Source: Adiantum capillus-veneris (taxonomy: Eukaryota > Streptophyta > Polypodiopsida > Polypodiales > Pteridaceae). From it: 64,000 nt of DNA. The translations under genes were made by a program, and so were the position numbers. Position 1 is the stretch's first letter. Each line of letters starts with the position of its first letter. The notes under the pieces are model-generated. The model searched no databases, was not told where the DNA came from, and saw only the letters and a program-made list of their open reading frames with translations. This document shows positions 9,633 through 20,520 of the stretch, piece by piece. The stretch is from contig CM043964.1 in assembly GCA_014529385.2 (NCBI GenBank), positions 105,937,087 to 106,001,086 of the forward strand, in the 5' to 3' direction.

Positions 9633-10265
9633 ATGCAAACACTCGCAACAAAGACAAAAGAACAAATACCATCAAAGAACAACATGGAACCTGAGACCAA
9701 CAACCAGGTAAAGGCCAACCATGCTAATCACAGACAACTGAAGTCACCGGCTACACTGCAAAAATCTAGGCTACTAAAACAAGGTAAACAAGTATGGTTG
9801 CGGAAGGATAGAAAGGCCATGGTGAGAAGGAAACAATGTAACAACCGGATTCCAACAAAGCAGACGGTGCAACCCAAAACCAAGGTAACCAAGCAGATAT
9901 GGATCCCAAAGAAAATGCTTAGCCATAACCCAAATGTCACTCACATTTGGATACCAAAGCAAAAGCCAAAGGAAATACTTACGGTACAAGCAACAATAGA
10001 AAGCAGACATCTGCAGATCAACAAGGAGAACCGATATATGTGGATGCCGATGACAGACAAACCAGTGGCAAACAAGAAAGTGCCAAACCATCTACAAAAG
10101 TTGGCAGCACCAAACTACCAATGGAAAGCCAAGGCCATAAGGCCCATAGCTATCACATCCAGGCCATCTCTATCCTCAGATACAGATACGACTCCAACAA
10201 CAGTGTTGGCAAAGCACTTGCCTCTTGCCAAAAAGACAATTAAACAGAGAGCAGTAGAATTATAG
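9633..10265 (+). pseudogene. Family A C-terminal tail with repeated tryptophan-proline-lysine motif
   Basis: This strongly basic 210-residue tail is in the same frame as the second protease domain. A short motif recurs: KQVWLRK, KQIWIPK, THIWIPK and RYMWMP, about 20-45 residues apart. The B2 tail has IQIWVPK and KLIWKKK at the equivalent place, so the motif is conserved between families. I recognise no known domain. It could bind nucleic acid or chromatin in place of a chromodomain, which is inference only. The stop at 10,263 is TAG. Confidence 0.6.
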
Positions 10266-10526
10266 CTGCTACTTACAAAGAAAGCAGGAAGCCTCGACGG
10301 CGAATGCCAATAAGCATCTTGCTTATTCCCTTCTCTTGCACAGCATTAATTTTTCCATGCATTGACCGAGTATGCATAAAATAGGGCCACATTAATTGGC
10401 CAGGCATTAGCACGACTTTTTCAACCTATGCACGGCACATACTGCGAGGCAAAACTTTGTTGTCCGGGAGGACTCCGACTAGGAGGAGGGGAGGCATTCT
10501 CAATGCGGAACCAATAACACAAACAT
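10266..10526 (+). other. Family A 3' untranslated stretch
   Basis: I see no coding sequence here. The segment around 10,470-10,500 (GTCCGGGAGGACTCCGACTA, then a GGAGGGG run) matches the minus-strand segment of B2 near 57,860-57,890, so the region next to the 3' LTR is conserved between families. Confidence 0.6.
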
Positions 10527-10540
10527 AAAAAAAAAGGGGG
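10527..10540 (+). other. Polypurine tract of family A
   Basis: Nine A followed by five G lie two bases before TGATTTTCGAC. This is the expected plus-strand primer site directly 5' of a 3' LTR. Confidence 0.85.
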
Positions 10541-10542
10541 CA

Positions 10543-11450
10543 TGATTTTCGACTATTTTAAGGGTTAACGTTTGATTGCAAAATTTTTTGGAGTAACCCA
10601 AGTATATATGCCCTTATACAGCATGAAGCTACAGGTATATGGGGCCAAACGCCAAATCAAGCCCCTAGGTGTGTGTATATAAGTAGAAATAGCCATTTTT
10701 TCAGGCAAAATATTGGTAAAACGGAGAAATCCGGCCATAAAAATTGCATGTGAGTGTATATAATGTGTTGCGGTGATGTTTGTGATCTATTATGAATTTT
10801 GGGGATTTTCTGGGTTTGATTTGCTATTTTCCTTTTAATTTTGCTAATTTTCGGCAGAAAAACTTTAAAAATACAAAAAACAGGTGAAAAACAGTCGTAA
10901 TGAAAAACAAAAAATATGGGGACGACCAGTGACTAAAGAACAACCTATGGTACAGTAGGGGTGCAATTATGAGACTGGAGCGGAAAGCGTGTTTTAGCCA
11001 GGTTTTGACCGAAATGACAAATTTCTGGTAAACAGAGCAAATGGAGTCCAAATCAAGAAATTTTTGAGCCTAAATTGCATCTTGCAGAAAGATAGGAATA
11101 CATGTCAAATTTCATGAAAAATGGTTCGGGGACTTCCATTATAAGAATTTTTCACCCCATTTTTAGCTCATTCTCACTATTGACTTTGTGGAGAGAGCTT
11201 CTTCCACCTAGAGCGGATCGACCTTCCAGCAGCTTCTACAACGCGCACGTCTACCCGACCAGCTCCAAACATGAGACATAGGCTCACCACCTTGAGCTTT
11301 ACGCACATGTTTGTCATTCTGTCGCAAAAACTAGCATAGAGGTCACATACAAAGCGAGCGGTAGAGACCTGCAAGTAGAAACGGCGGCCTAACGGCTAAC
11401 CCGAAAGCAACAAGACTTCATCGGTAGCTTACCCTAGTCTAGGAGACCAG
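10543..11450 (+). repeat. Family A 3' LTR, distal end unresolved
   Basis: It starts with TG after the polypurine tract and contains a TATA box (TATATAAG, 10,676-10,683). The 5' LTR is outside the window, so the end cannot be fixed by pairing. I looked for a CA end followed by a PBS-like sequence and found none. The stated end is a guess from the size of the family B LTR. The motif GTTAACGTTTGATT near 10,565 has a counterpart in the B2 region near 57,800. Confidence 0.55.
10676..10683 (+). promoter_or_regulatory. TATA box in the family A LTR
   Basis: TATATAAG lies about 130 bp into the LTR, the normal place for the U3 promoter that drives the genomic RNA of an LTR element. A CCCTAGG-rich stretch lies just upstream. 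Confidence 0.55.
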
Positions 11451-12098
11451 TCATGGATAGCCAAAGGTAGTGGGAAACCATCGGGAAAAACCCTAATTCC
11501 CAGAAACCCGCAAGACGCCACCAAATGGGAAATCAGCGAAACGACGACCAAATGCTACCAAAATTTATGGATAGGAGCATCTCAACATGCTCGACGAGTC
11601 CATATGACCCGCACGACCAAAAAGTGACCCGAAGCGGCACTAAACCTCAGAAACGGCATCAGACACACAAAGCGTCAAAATGCACTTGTGGCCAAACCGC
11701 AAGTCCGTTTGCCACCAAACTTCACAAGCGGCTTTCCTAGACCATCAACAACCAAGTCCTATGGTGGTAGACCACCACAAATCATCAAAGGTATGTAAAC
11801 GCCACCATGGGTGCTTCTAGAGCGACAAATTGCCAAATGGAGCTCCGGTGAAGCCAAAGTCAACAAAAACCATACGGTAAGGATCCCCAAGGGATTGGGA
11901 AGCTATGGGGACCAACATCGAGGAATTTCATCGCCAAAAAGCACTCCAAAAGTCAGAAAACAGCTCATAGGCTCTTAAGTCCACACAGGGAGTTATACTC
12001 TATCCATTTGACTTTTTTATTGAAATTAGGCTAAAAAGGGACTAAGGGGGGCAAAGGGCAAGCACTGGGAGCACTAACACTGGAAAAATCATCAGGAG
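11451..12098. other. Non-coding stretch between LTR and second palindrome array
   Basis: I see no convincing ORF, RNA gene or PBS. If 12,099-12,960 is a leader of another family A copy sharing this LTR, a PBS should lie near 11,450, but none is evident. Confidence 0.4.
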
Positions 12099-12960
12099 AA
12101 ATCCTACGTGTAGGATGTCTCAAGGGCATTTTTTGGCACAAAACCCAACAATTCTTGTCATGCACATGTTCTGAATGACAGTTACAAGCCGTACACCAAG
12201 TTTTATCACATTTGGATCAGATTTGACCTCATATGCATGGAAAAACGCAAAGTTAGGCATAAAGGCACTAATGGGCCATTGACCTACCAAATCTCATGAA
12301 ACCTGCACAACACATTCACATACACATCAGCTAACTTTCTGTGTGGTAAGGGAGTAAAAATGAGGAATAAGACATCCTACGCGTAGGATGTCTAATGGAC
12401 CTTTTTGGCAGGGAAGAAAAGTTTTGTCATTCCAGATTTGATTACCTCATCAGCAAGAGCCCATATGTCAAGTTTGAAGCCATTCTAATCAGTTTTGACC
12501 CCCAACACCTTCAAGAAACACTTTTTGAGCCTAAAAACACCTCACAGAGCCCTACAGGCATCAAATCTTATCCAAATGCAAATCCAAGAACATGGCCATG
12601 TTCCATAGGCCAAGGACAACCCACAGAACAAGTTTCATGCAATTCTGATGAAATAGACATCCTACGCATAGAATGTCTTAAGCTTGAATTTAGCCTTCTG
12701 TGCAAGAAATGACATCATAGGAGCCAATACCATGATGCATTGAGCACATACACCAAGTTTCAACCCATTTGGACATCAATTGCTACCCATGATAGACAAT
12801 CTACCCAAACTGTGACCTATAGCCTAATCAGCCCAAAAATCCACTTTTTGACATTCAAATTCAAATCCAAGCTTATAACCATGTTCCATGAGCCTTACAC
12901 TACCTACATGTCAAGTATGAACCAATTCTGAAGAAAAAGACATCCTACGCGTAGGATGTC
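12099..12960. repeat. Second family A palindrome array (four units)
   Basis: Palindromes lie at about 12,099-12,118, 12,371-12,392, 12,656-12,677 and 12,939-12,960. The second and fourth are perfect over 22 bp with arm GACATCCTACG; the others carry one or two changes. Centres are 273, 285 and 283 bp apart. Each of the last two is preceded by a CAAGT..ATTCTGA(T/A)GAA block. The array lies beyond the 3' LTR start, so it is either the distal part of a very long LTR or the leader of a truncated tandem copy. Confidence 0.85.
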
Positions 12961-13126
12961 TAGATGGATTTTTTTGGCCAGATTTGCACTGTGAGCACAT
13001 GCACAGCTTCACAAGTTCCTTTTAAGCTATAATTTCAATTTTCAAGTCATTTGGATAAGTAAAACTCAGTTTAGCAGCTGATATGGAAAAAACGCTAACT
13101 TTGGATTGCTGAGTGCAACAGGATCT

Positions 13127-14471
13127 ATGGCAGCCTCGAAGTCACCGGCAAAGAAGAAGAGAATGACAATCAAAGATTATCTGGACGAGGTGGAACCTTT
13201 TGTCATTCCAGAGGGAACACTAAAGCCCACCAACACATGGATACAGGAAGATCTGTTAGAGTCAAACGACCTAAAGATCGTATGTATATTTAGATGAGTG
13301 AGTAGGATGGAAAGCTTAATCTTATATTGCTCTTTGTAATGTAGATGTCAGACGACAGACCAACTGGTGAGGAGCAACCAACTGGCTCTTCTTTTGGTTG
13401 GTTCACATCTTAGGTGGGCTTCCATCTGGGGTGGACATCGCCTCTAGTGGACCCGAGTCTTGAGTCGGTGAGAACAAGCAAAGAAATAAATAATGTTTCT
13501 ACGTAGTTAACCATAAACCATGAGTGTCATAGTTTTTTTTTTAAAATTTGCACGCATGGCCATCCTACACCTACCCTTCTCAGATTCCTGTACCGGTCGT
13601 AGATCCTGACTTACAGCGGGCTATCTCTTTACAAGAGCAGTACCTCCATTCAACGGAGGATTTGTTTGGCTGCTACACTCCACAACACCTTGCAACCTAC
13701 GGGATTTCTCCGCAAACTACACCATGGGGGAGTCAGGGAGGGATTCCTTACCTACAGAGCCTCGCATCGATGGCACCTCCCTCTACTCTCCCTTCCTATC
13801 GTCCTACTCCTATTCCATTGCGGGGTCCTACTCCCCTTGCATCACAGGGTCCTACTCCCCTTGCATCGCAGTGTCCTACTCCCAAGGCATCACAGGGTCC
13901 TACGCCACTCCATTCCACTCCGGCTTTGCCAGAACTTTGTGGACGGACTTCCTTTGGTAGCGTGCGTTGACGCTTGTCTCAGGGTAGCGAGCGCTATTAG
14001 AGACGAAGCATCAGCGAATCTTGTGGTTTCGCATGTTTTGGTAGTGGCAGGGGAACGGAGTCCCCACTTTCAGAGCGTGCCGCCCCTGACACAGAGGACG
14101 AGAATATTGACGCACCCCTGGCAGACACGCATGGGTGCTACTACATGGTTAAATATGGTGGGGAGGTTGATTTCGGTATAGCACAGGGCAAGGAATTTTG
14201 ACGCCATCTACAAATTCTTAGGAAAATGTCACTCTCTCTCAACCAACCAGAGAGATGGTCACTGGTATCGGGAGAAACATACAGACTTTGATACTTGGCG
14301 ATGGTTTTTTGAAAACAAGCACATCTCTCGTGAGCAATTCGACGCGACGGTTGGACCACTACAAACGGTAAGTTTAAACAAGTAATTTTGTATCAATTGT
14401 TTGATTTGGTTTGGGTTTAAGTAGAGTCAAAGTGATCCAACATATGTGCCTCTGGACGACGACAAGGATTA
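13127..14471 (+). pseudogene. Small multi-exon gene or pseudogene, function unknown
   Basis: ATG 13,127 opens a lysine-rich N-terminus (KSPAKKKRMTIKDYLDEVEPF). It ends at a donor GTATGT near 13,279; an acceptor TGTAG precedes ATGTCAGACGAC near 13,345, and that exon has one in-frame TAG before a GTGAG-type donor. The next open region (13,548-13,970) has a repeated GPTPLASQ motif. A later part contains STNQRDGHWYREK and FDTWRWFFENKHISREQFDA, ending at GTAAGT near 14,370. A final exon gives QSDPTYVPLDDDKD and a stop at 14,471. The tryptophan-rich part resembles proteins encoded by plant DNA transposons, but I cannot name the family. Exon borders are approximate. Confidence 0.45.
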
Positions 14472-14949
14472 GATAAAAAATGTATTGTCAAAACTTTCGT
14501 AAAGTTCCAATGTGGCACAATGTATATACAACTATTTACTTTTTATTGTAACTTTTTAAATAGTTGATCTTCTACATTTTTAATTGTCAAGGTAAAGTAA
14601 ATCCAATTTCAATTCTTTGGTATTTTTTATATTCTTCCAAAAAACAATTGATGTCTTATTGTTTTATGCAGGTCAAAAATAAAGCTACTCATTTGGGCCA
14701 CCCAAATTTGGGTGGGCCCAAATGAGCACCTTTATTTTTGAATTGGCATTTAGTGGTAATATACGCGGTAATAACAACGGCAAAGGTCGCGGTGATAGCA
14801 GCGGGTATATTGTTGCAGCTATTACCGCGCTTATTGTTGATAAACCACTACCGCGTTCATAGCCGCGGTTATTGCCGCCCACACAAATTTTTCTCTCTTC
14901 TTTTCCCTTTGTTTTTTCGCGGCAATGTTAGTGGTTATGGACAACTCCT
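14472..14949. other. AT-rich non-coding stretch with an imperfect palindrome
   Basis: This is mostly AT-rich downstream sequence. At about 14,692-14,726 an inverted repeat (CATTTGGGCCACCCAAA and its near complement) forms a hairpin with one unpaired base. From 14,755 to 14,940 GCGGT and ACCGC motifs alternate on both strands (GCGGTAATAAC, GCCGCGGTTATTGCC), giving further foldback potential. No gene is seen. It may be a miniature foldback element, but no target duplication could be established. Confidence 0.4.
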
Positions 14950-15546
14950 CTAATTATAGTGCTTGCAGCACCCCCTCGAGTCCAGAGCCACATCTATATT
15001 GCTTACATCACATTCTTTGATTGGCACATCATCAAGGAAAGGCATTTTAGTTTGCAGTATGAAGTCACGTAGGACTTTGTTCATACCATTCATCATATGT
15101 GCAACTGAATTAGTTGCCCCCCGAGATAAGGTGCACATCCTTACTAAACCCAAGGGTGTCCTCATGGTAGTCAGGTCTCTGCTTTATATTGCTAGTTGGG
15201 GATGATCATACCCTGAGTACAAATCTCCCATAGAATATATTTCCCTTCCTACAAATTCCTCTGCAAACTCATCGACAACTAGCTCTATACCCACATTTAT
15301 GATTGTCACCTTATTTACAGGTTGCATATCCTGAATAAAGCGCAAAGAACCATTTTTCTTTGGAACTGTGAACCACCTGTTTGAATATGGAGCACAAGAA
15401 GGCTCCAAAATACCCATCTTGATCTTTTCATTAAGCAACTCAATGAGTTTTGGCAAATGAGCCTTTAGAACAGGAATAGGCCTCAAGTTCCAAGGTACAT
15501 GAGGGATACTGAAGATCACCATAGGAGCAACAATTGGATGGATCAA
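14950..15546 (-). pseudogene. Element C reverse transcriptase fragment
   Basis: The frame 15,546 to 15,184 has the RT fingers (LEPSCAPYSNRWFTVPKKNGSLRFIQDMQPVN) and the palm start YSMGDLYSGYD. The next open part (15,165 to 14,950) has TPLGLVRMCTLSRGATNSVAHMMN and the catalytic motif FLDD. A short broken stretch lies between them. The domain ends abruptly before the thumb. Confidence 0.85.
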
Positions 15547-16230
15547 AACACCCTATCTCATAAGTCTCAATTGCAAAAGCTTTTCCGTGTTTGGCAAGCA
15601 TGTCTTCAAAGCATATCTTTTCAGGTTTTGTCAAACTGTCCTCGTAACCAACCTTTAACTCCTTCAAAGAATCATGTGTGAACTTGTGTCCAATCTTGCT
15701 TGGGTCACGAAGGTTAAGTTGCAAAGCATCTTGTTCCATATTATTTGTGCAATCTTTTGGTAGAGGTAACGCCACTGGTTTCACTTTCTTTGCAACGGAC
15801 TTATACGTAGTCTCCACTCATACATCAATACCTTGAGCATTTATGAAATCCTCAATGACCTTGTACATTTCTATTGAGCATACTTTCATAACCTCACTTC
15901 CCATACGCAAATTGCAATCCACTAAAGACTCCACAAACAAACACTCATCAAACACACCTGCAATGCATTCATCATCTTCTAACAAACCATTCATCTTCAA
16001 ACCTCTTTGTACACTATTTACATGTTGTTGTTCACCCTGCTTTAAGTCCTCTCACTCTGTAAAAGCAATAGATCCATAGTCTGATAATCCTATAAAACCT
16101 GTAGAACATGTTTCCTTTGCATATACATCATGCGAGAACCTTTCTCTTCTTGTACCACTGCAATATTGCTCTACAATGGTACATGGCCAAAACCCCTCAT
16201 ATCCTTGTAGTCCTTGAATTATTTGTTTGT
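15547..16230 (-). pseudogene. Element C protease-RT linker
   Basis: Open pieces at 15,440-15,817 and 15,818-16,000 translate to a linker that includes DPSKIGHKFTHDSLKELKVG and TKPEKICFEDMLAKHGKAFA, which leads into RT in related elements. The linker is acidic and has no catalytic motif. Stops between pieces show decay. Confidence 0.65.
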
Positions 16231-16650
16231 CTATGGCAAGGGTTGCTCTCTAAGACTTTCTCCGTTCCTTGCATGGTCCACACAAACAGTAAGGAATTGT
16301 ACTGCCCGCTTCCCATCCTTGCTCCTTATTCTTGCATAAGCTGACCCATCATCCATCACGTTGGTTTCCATGCAAGTAGTAGTTATGTATGGCTGTCCAA
16401 GGATAAGAGGGTATGTAGACATCTCTTGCAGAAAGAAATTTTGGTCATCTTTCACATCCCCTATAGTCACCTTTACATTTGGACAAGCTCCGTACAACTC
16501 CCCTGATGAGTTGTTTGCTGCACGAATCGTCCATTCATGATTTATATCAATTGGCCATTTTCCGTTTTGATAAAGACTCTTAATTTCTGACCCATGATCT
16601 ATCAATGCAATGTATGGATCTTCTAAGTCTCCCACTTTTACCAGGGTATC
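16231..16650 (-). pseudogene. Element C protease, C-terminal part
   Basis: VGDLEDPYIALIDHGSEIKSLY holds the active-site region. The usual D-S/T-G is DHG here, so Asp and Gly are kept. YPLILGQPYI supplies the ILG motif. The N-terminal side is cut at 16,650 by the 3' LTR of element D; the missing coding part resumes beyond 22,543 in a compatible frame. Confidence 0.75.
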
Positions 16651-16812
16651 TATAAAGCATGGGTGACTAGACCCTAGAATCCACCTCCCAACCTCCCACT
16701 ATATAGGCAAGCTCCTAGCCCTTTTCCCTAGCCGGCGGATTCCCTTGTCCACACTGCCTAGTCTGGCCCCTGGCCCAGTCCATGACTCCCTGGCCTTGCC
16801 CTTGTCCTGACA
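16651..16812 (-). repeat. Element D 3' LTR
   Basis: This 162-bp LTR in minus orientation begins TGTCAGGACAAGGGC at 16,812. Its far end reads TATA where the 5' LTR has CACA, consistent with C-to-T changes. Just outside its start, on the minus strand, is the purine tract AAGGGGGGAG. Confidence 0.88.
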
Positions 16813-16836
16813 TTACTCCCCCCTTAAGGAAGAGTT

Positions 16837-17883
16837 TTTGTCCTCAAAAACAAAAGTGAAAAACTTCTTCTTAAGAGCACTAATGTTTTCCCAAGTGGCA
16901 CCTTCCTTAGGTCGACCTTTCTACTTGATTAAAGCTTGTCGACGTACATGATGATGCATACGTAAATCATCATAGTCAAGAATTTGTTCAGGTTCATGCG
17001 GTAAGGTAGGCGGTTCAATGAAATCGACCAGAATCTGTTGGTCAATGACATTGTCATCCCCATGTAACCACTTACATAAACGGTTTACATGAAACACCGG
17101 ATGAATACAAGAATGTGTAGGTAGCGATAGTTTGTAGGCACGATCACCCACTCGCTTGAGTATTTTGAAAGGCCCACAATAATGTGGAGATAATTTAGGT
17201 GTTGGCCCAGTTTTCAGACTTTTTGAATGCTCTGGCACATGTAAAAATACTTCCTCCCCTTCCTCAAAGAAAACTTGCCGACGTTTCTCATCAACGTACT
17301 TCTTATACCAATCTTTCGCTTGTCGGACATTTTGACGAGCGCATTTCAGCATATCCATGTGCCCTTGGAGAAAATCCTTAACCTGTTGGAGTTTTTTGGT
17401 TGCCAAACCCACCGTAACAGGTGACCTAGGTTGAAAACCATACATGAGCATGAAAGGACGAAATCCAGTCGTGACATGCTTAGCACTGTTGTGAGAAAAC
17501 TCAAGAAGAGGTAGATATTCTTCCCAGTCTGTTTGTTTCTTGCTAATGTATGCACGTAGCATATCCTCTAGTACTTGGTTAACTCGTTCAGTTTGACTAT
17601 CCGTTTCTAGATGATCGACTGTACTGACGTTTAGTTGTGTACCCAATTGTTTAAACACAGCCCTCCAAAAATGACTGTTAAACTTGGGATCACGATCACT
17701 GACAATATTACTTGGCAAGCCATACAACTTGTATAGGTTGTCCACAAATAACTTGGCTAATTCTGGAGTCTTAATTGATGATTTGGTTGGAATAAACTTA
17801 CATAATTTAGTCAACCGATCTACAACCACCCATACTGAGTCATGACCTCGTACAGTGGTTGGTAAACCCACAATAAAATCCAT
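16837..17883 (-). pseudogene. Element D integrase core, C-terminus and chromodomain remnant
   Basis: Integrase core residues are visible: MDFIVGLP (first Asp), VSDRDPKF (second Asp) and SQTERVNQ (Glu). GPFKILKRVGDRAYKLSLP is the GPY/F module. The C-terminus (PEQILDYDDLRM, then RRQALIK, stop, KGRPKEGATWEN) is a chromodomain, which defines chromoviruses and directs insertion to marked chromatin. The stop at 16,921 is TAG in place of the conserved first tryptophan. The coding sequence ends a few bases before the polypurine tract. Confidence 0.9.
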
Positions 17884-18858
17884 AGAGATACTTTCCTATT
17901 TACCATTGGGAATCTCCAAAGGATGTAAGAGTCCTCCTACTTTCAGGCACTTTACTTTGTTAACGTGAGATTTTTGGTAATGCAAGACATAATCTTGAAC
18001 AAAGCTATGTAAACTTGGCCAATAAAACTGTCATCGTACGAGAGCATAAGTCTTTCCAATACCCGGGTGCCTTGCACTTGGACTGTCATGACATTCATAA
18101 AGAATTTGGCGCCAAATGTCTGTGTCCGTCGGTACACAAACTCTCCCCTTATGGAGTAGGTACCCATTGTCAAGTAAAATTCTTCCATCACTGTAGTTCA
18201 TCACTCGATAGAGGAGAACTGCGTGTGGAGGTTAACGATACACTACCATCATTGGAGTGAGAAGGATCCCTCATTTGTACATGGTCCACACTTTGTAATA
18301 TATATCATTTTGTTCATTTTTGCCCAATTCACCACAAAGTTCCATGAACAAGAGAGAATTGATCTTCGGCATATGACTAAGAGCATCATCCACCACATTG
18401 TATCATCCTTTACAATACCAAAGCTTTGCGTCATATTCCTGAAGAATCTCAGCCCACCTGGCCTTTCAACCCCTTGAATCGATTTGTTGTGTAAACCATT
18501 TAATGCTTTCATGGTCAAATACAATCTCAAACTGAGTGCCATACAAATAATGTCTCCATGTTTTCAAGGCAGACACTATTGCATAGATTTGCATTCATAA
18601 GCAGAATAATTTTGCTGTGCTGAATCAAGCTTCTTGCTTTCAAATGCAATTGGCCACCCTTCTTGTAGCAGGACTGCTCCAATAGCACAGTCATTGGCAT
18701 CCATTTCTAAAATGAATGGTTTCAAAGGATCTACAATAGTTAGAATTGAAGCTGTAGCTAATGAATCCTTGAGTGTATCAAAACTATCCTATTGAGTGGG
18801 TCCCCACTGAAAAGCTTTGCCTTTGCCTTTCAGTTGGTCCGTCATGGGGACAACAATA
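17884..18858 (-). pseudogene. Element D RNase H and integrase zinc-binding region, broken
   Basis: Translation in several frames gives integrase HHCC pieces (CHDSPSARHPGIGKTY, QFYWPSLHSFVQDYVLHYQKS); one of the two cysteines has become tyrosine. Further upstream are RNase H-like pieces between 18,249 and 18,858. Frame changes and stops are frequent, and no open stretch longer than 100 residues remains. Confidence 0.65.
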
Positions 18859-20154
18859 TTAGCATAATTTTAACGAACCTTCGAAAAAACCAGCAAATCC
18901 TAAAAAAATCTGTAACTCTTCCAAATTTTTAGGAGAAGGCCACTGCCAAATAATATCTACTTTGGATTGATCCATGTGTAGCCCAGTAGCCAAAATAACA
19001 TACCCAAGATAGGGAATTTCCTCCTTCAAAAAATCACACTTAGATTTCTTGGCATATAATTGATTTGTTCGTAACAATTCGAACACCCGCTTCAGATGTT
19101 GTAAGTGTTCTTCCTCAGAAGCACTGTATACTAGAATGTCATCAAGAAAAAAGATAACAAATTTTCCCAAGTACGGATTTAAGACACTATCCATAAGTGT
19201 CATGAATGTTGCGAGCGCATTGGTTAACCCAAAAGGCATAACCAAAAACTCGTAGTGTCCAAACCTTGTTCAAAAAGCAGTTTTGGGTATGTCAGCAAGT
19301 CAAATACGTACTTGGTGATAACCCAATCGCAAGTCTATTTTTGTAAAAATACGAGTATGAGTGATCTTGTCAAACAACTCATCCACGCATGGCAATGGGT
19401 ACTTGTTCTTAACAATAACCGCATATAAGCCACGGTAGTCTACACACATGCGCATACTACCATCTTTTTTCTTCACTAATAGGATAGGAGAAGCCCATGA
19501 TGGAGAAATGGGTTGGATTAACCCTTTGCTAAGATAGTTAGCAAGTTGACATTCCACCTCAGCAGCTTCATAGTAGCTCATGTGGTAGGGTGGTTTACTG
19601 ATTGGTTTACTTCCTGCAACCACATCGATGCTATGTTGAACCAATCGTGTCGGCGGTAATCCTGATGGAAAATCATTATGAAAAACATTGTGAAATTTCT
19701 TTAATAAAATTTTTAAATCACTAGCAACCTTTTCTTGTTGAGAAGTAGCCGTTGGTGGAAGAGCTGAAAGAGAAGCATGCGGCGTTGAGGAATGTTCAAC
19801 ATATTCAATGTTAGAGAGAAAATGAGACAATGAGTAACACAAGAAAACTTGATCTATTTCATTATCAGAAATGAGCTGCATAAGCTCAACTGTACATATC
19901 AGTGGTAAAAAAGGCACATTCTTCTCTCCTAACAACAACACATATGTGCCATGGGATTCAAACATCAACCTGCTGTGCTCATAGCTACGCTTCAGTGATG
20001 GTCCTAGGCTATGCAACCATTCCCTACCAAGGACCACGTCTACCCTCTCCATGTTCATAACCTGAAAATCCAAGGATGTGGAGTAGCCTTGTACTTCCAA
20101 TGGTACGGCTCGGACTTGAGTATCCCAAATTTTGGCATCATATCTATTCATCAT
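18859..20154 (-). pseudogene. Element D reverse transcriptase
   Basis: Upstream part (20,154 to 19,300): the protease end VVLGREWL, then RT fingers [25 protein letters not shown] and [14 protein letters not shown]. Downstream part (19,245 to 18,859): VMPFGLTNALATFMTLM and the catalytic FFLDDILVYS, with both aspartates present. The two parts are separated by one frame break at about 19,250-19,300. The domain order is typical of chromoviruses. Confidence 0.92.
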
Positions 20155-20520
20155 TGCTACTTGTAGCGGTGGGAACTCGAAAATTGAGGGAATTTGAGTT
20201 TTTTCACCAATTTATAATTAATAAAATTGTGAGTAGCATCGTCATCTACCAAGATGCACACCTTGTGGCCTTGCAGAGATTCGTGCATACGTACTAACTC
20301 ATGTGGTTCGAAGGTCTATTGCCACATAGAAGCTGTGAGACAACATTCATGCATCACCTCGATGTGTGTTACTTCCACTGTAGAGAATCGTGAGGAAGAC
20401 TCAAGAGGTAGCAGTTGCACCATGTGAAATAATTTCTTCTTGCCATGAGCAACAGATTTCTCCTTGGGACAATCCTTTTTGACATGATTGCTTCCCAAGC
20501 ATTGAAAACATAACTTCTCT
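20155..20520 (-). pseudogene. Element D gag zinc knuckle and protease active site
   Basis: A standard knuckle CFQCLGSNHVKKDC (CX2CX4HX4C) lies near 20,470-20,515. Near 20,225-20,240 the protease active site reads LVDDDATHNFI. In related chromoviruses this is DSGATHNFI, so the serine and glycine are replaced and the protease is likely inactive. Stops and frame changes separate the pieces. Confidence 0.7.

Larger units (their letters stand above)
1..11450 (+). mobile_element. Family A Ty3/gypsy LTR retrotransposon, 5' end outside the window
   Basis: Domains run in order on the plus strand: leader, N-terminal gag extension, gag, two zinc knuckles, protease, RT, RNase H, duplicated HHCC module, integrase, second protease-like domain, tail, polypurine tract and start of the 3' LTR. 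RT-RH before IN defines Ty3/gypsy. From 1915 to 7220 the coding parts share one frame, and from 7281 to 10265 they share another; a 53-bp duplication explains the switch. The copy is dead, with more than ten in-frame stops, an altered RT active site and a deletion of the RT thumb and connection. The 5' LTR lies left of the window. The far end of the 3' LTR is not resolved, so the end coordinate is a guess by analogy with the 910-bp family B LTR. Confidence 0.88.

Noticed and set aside
1915-10265. In-frame TAG/TGA codons as programmed readthrough or RNA-edited stops
   Set aside because: Stops are too many, differ between copies and come with catalytic-site changes and deletions. Editing of this kind is known from organelles, not from nuclear retroelements. 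Decay is the simpler reading.
11525-11740. 71-residue ORF after the family A LTR
   Set aside because: Composition is that of chance reading in non-coding DNA and there is no homologous segment elsewhere in the window.
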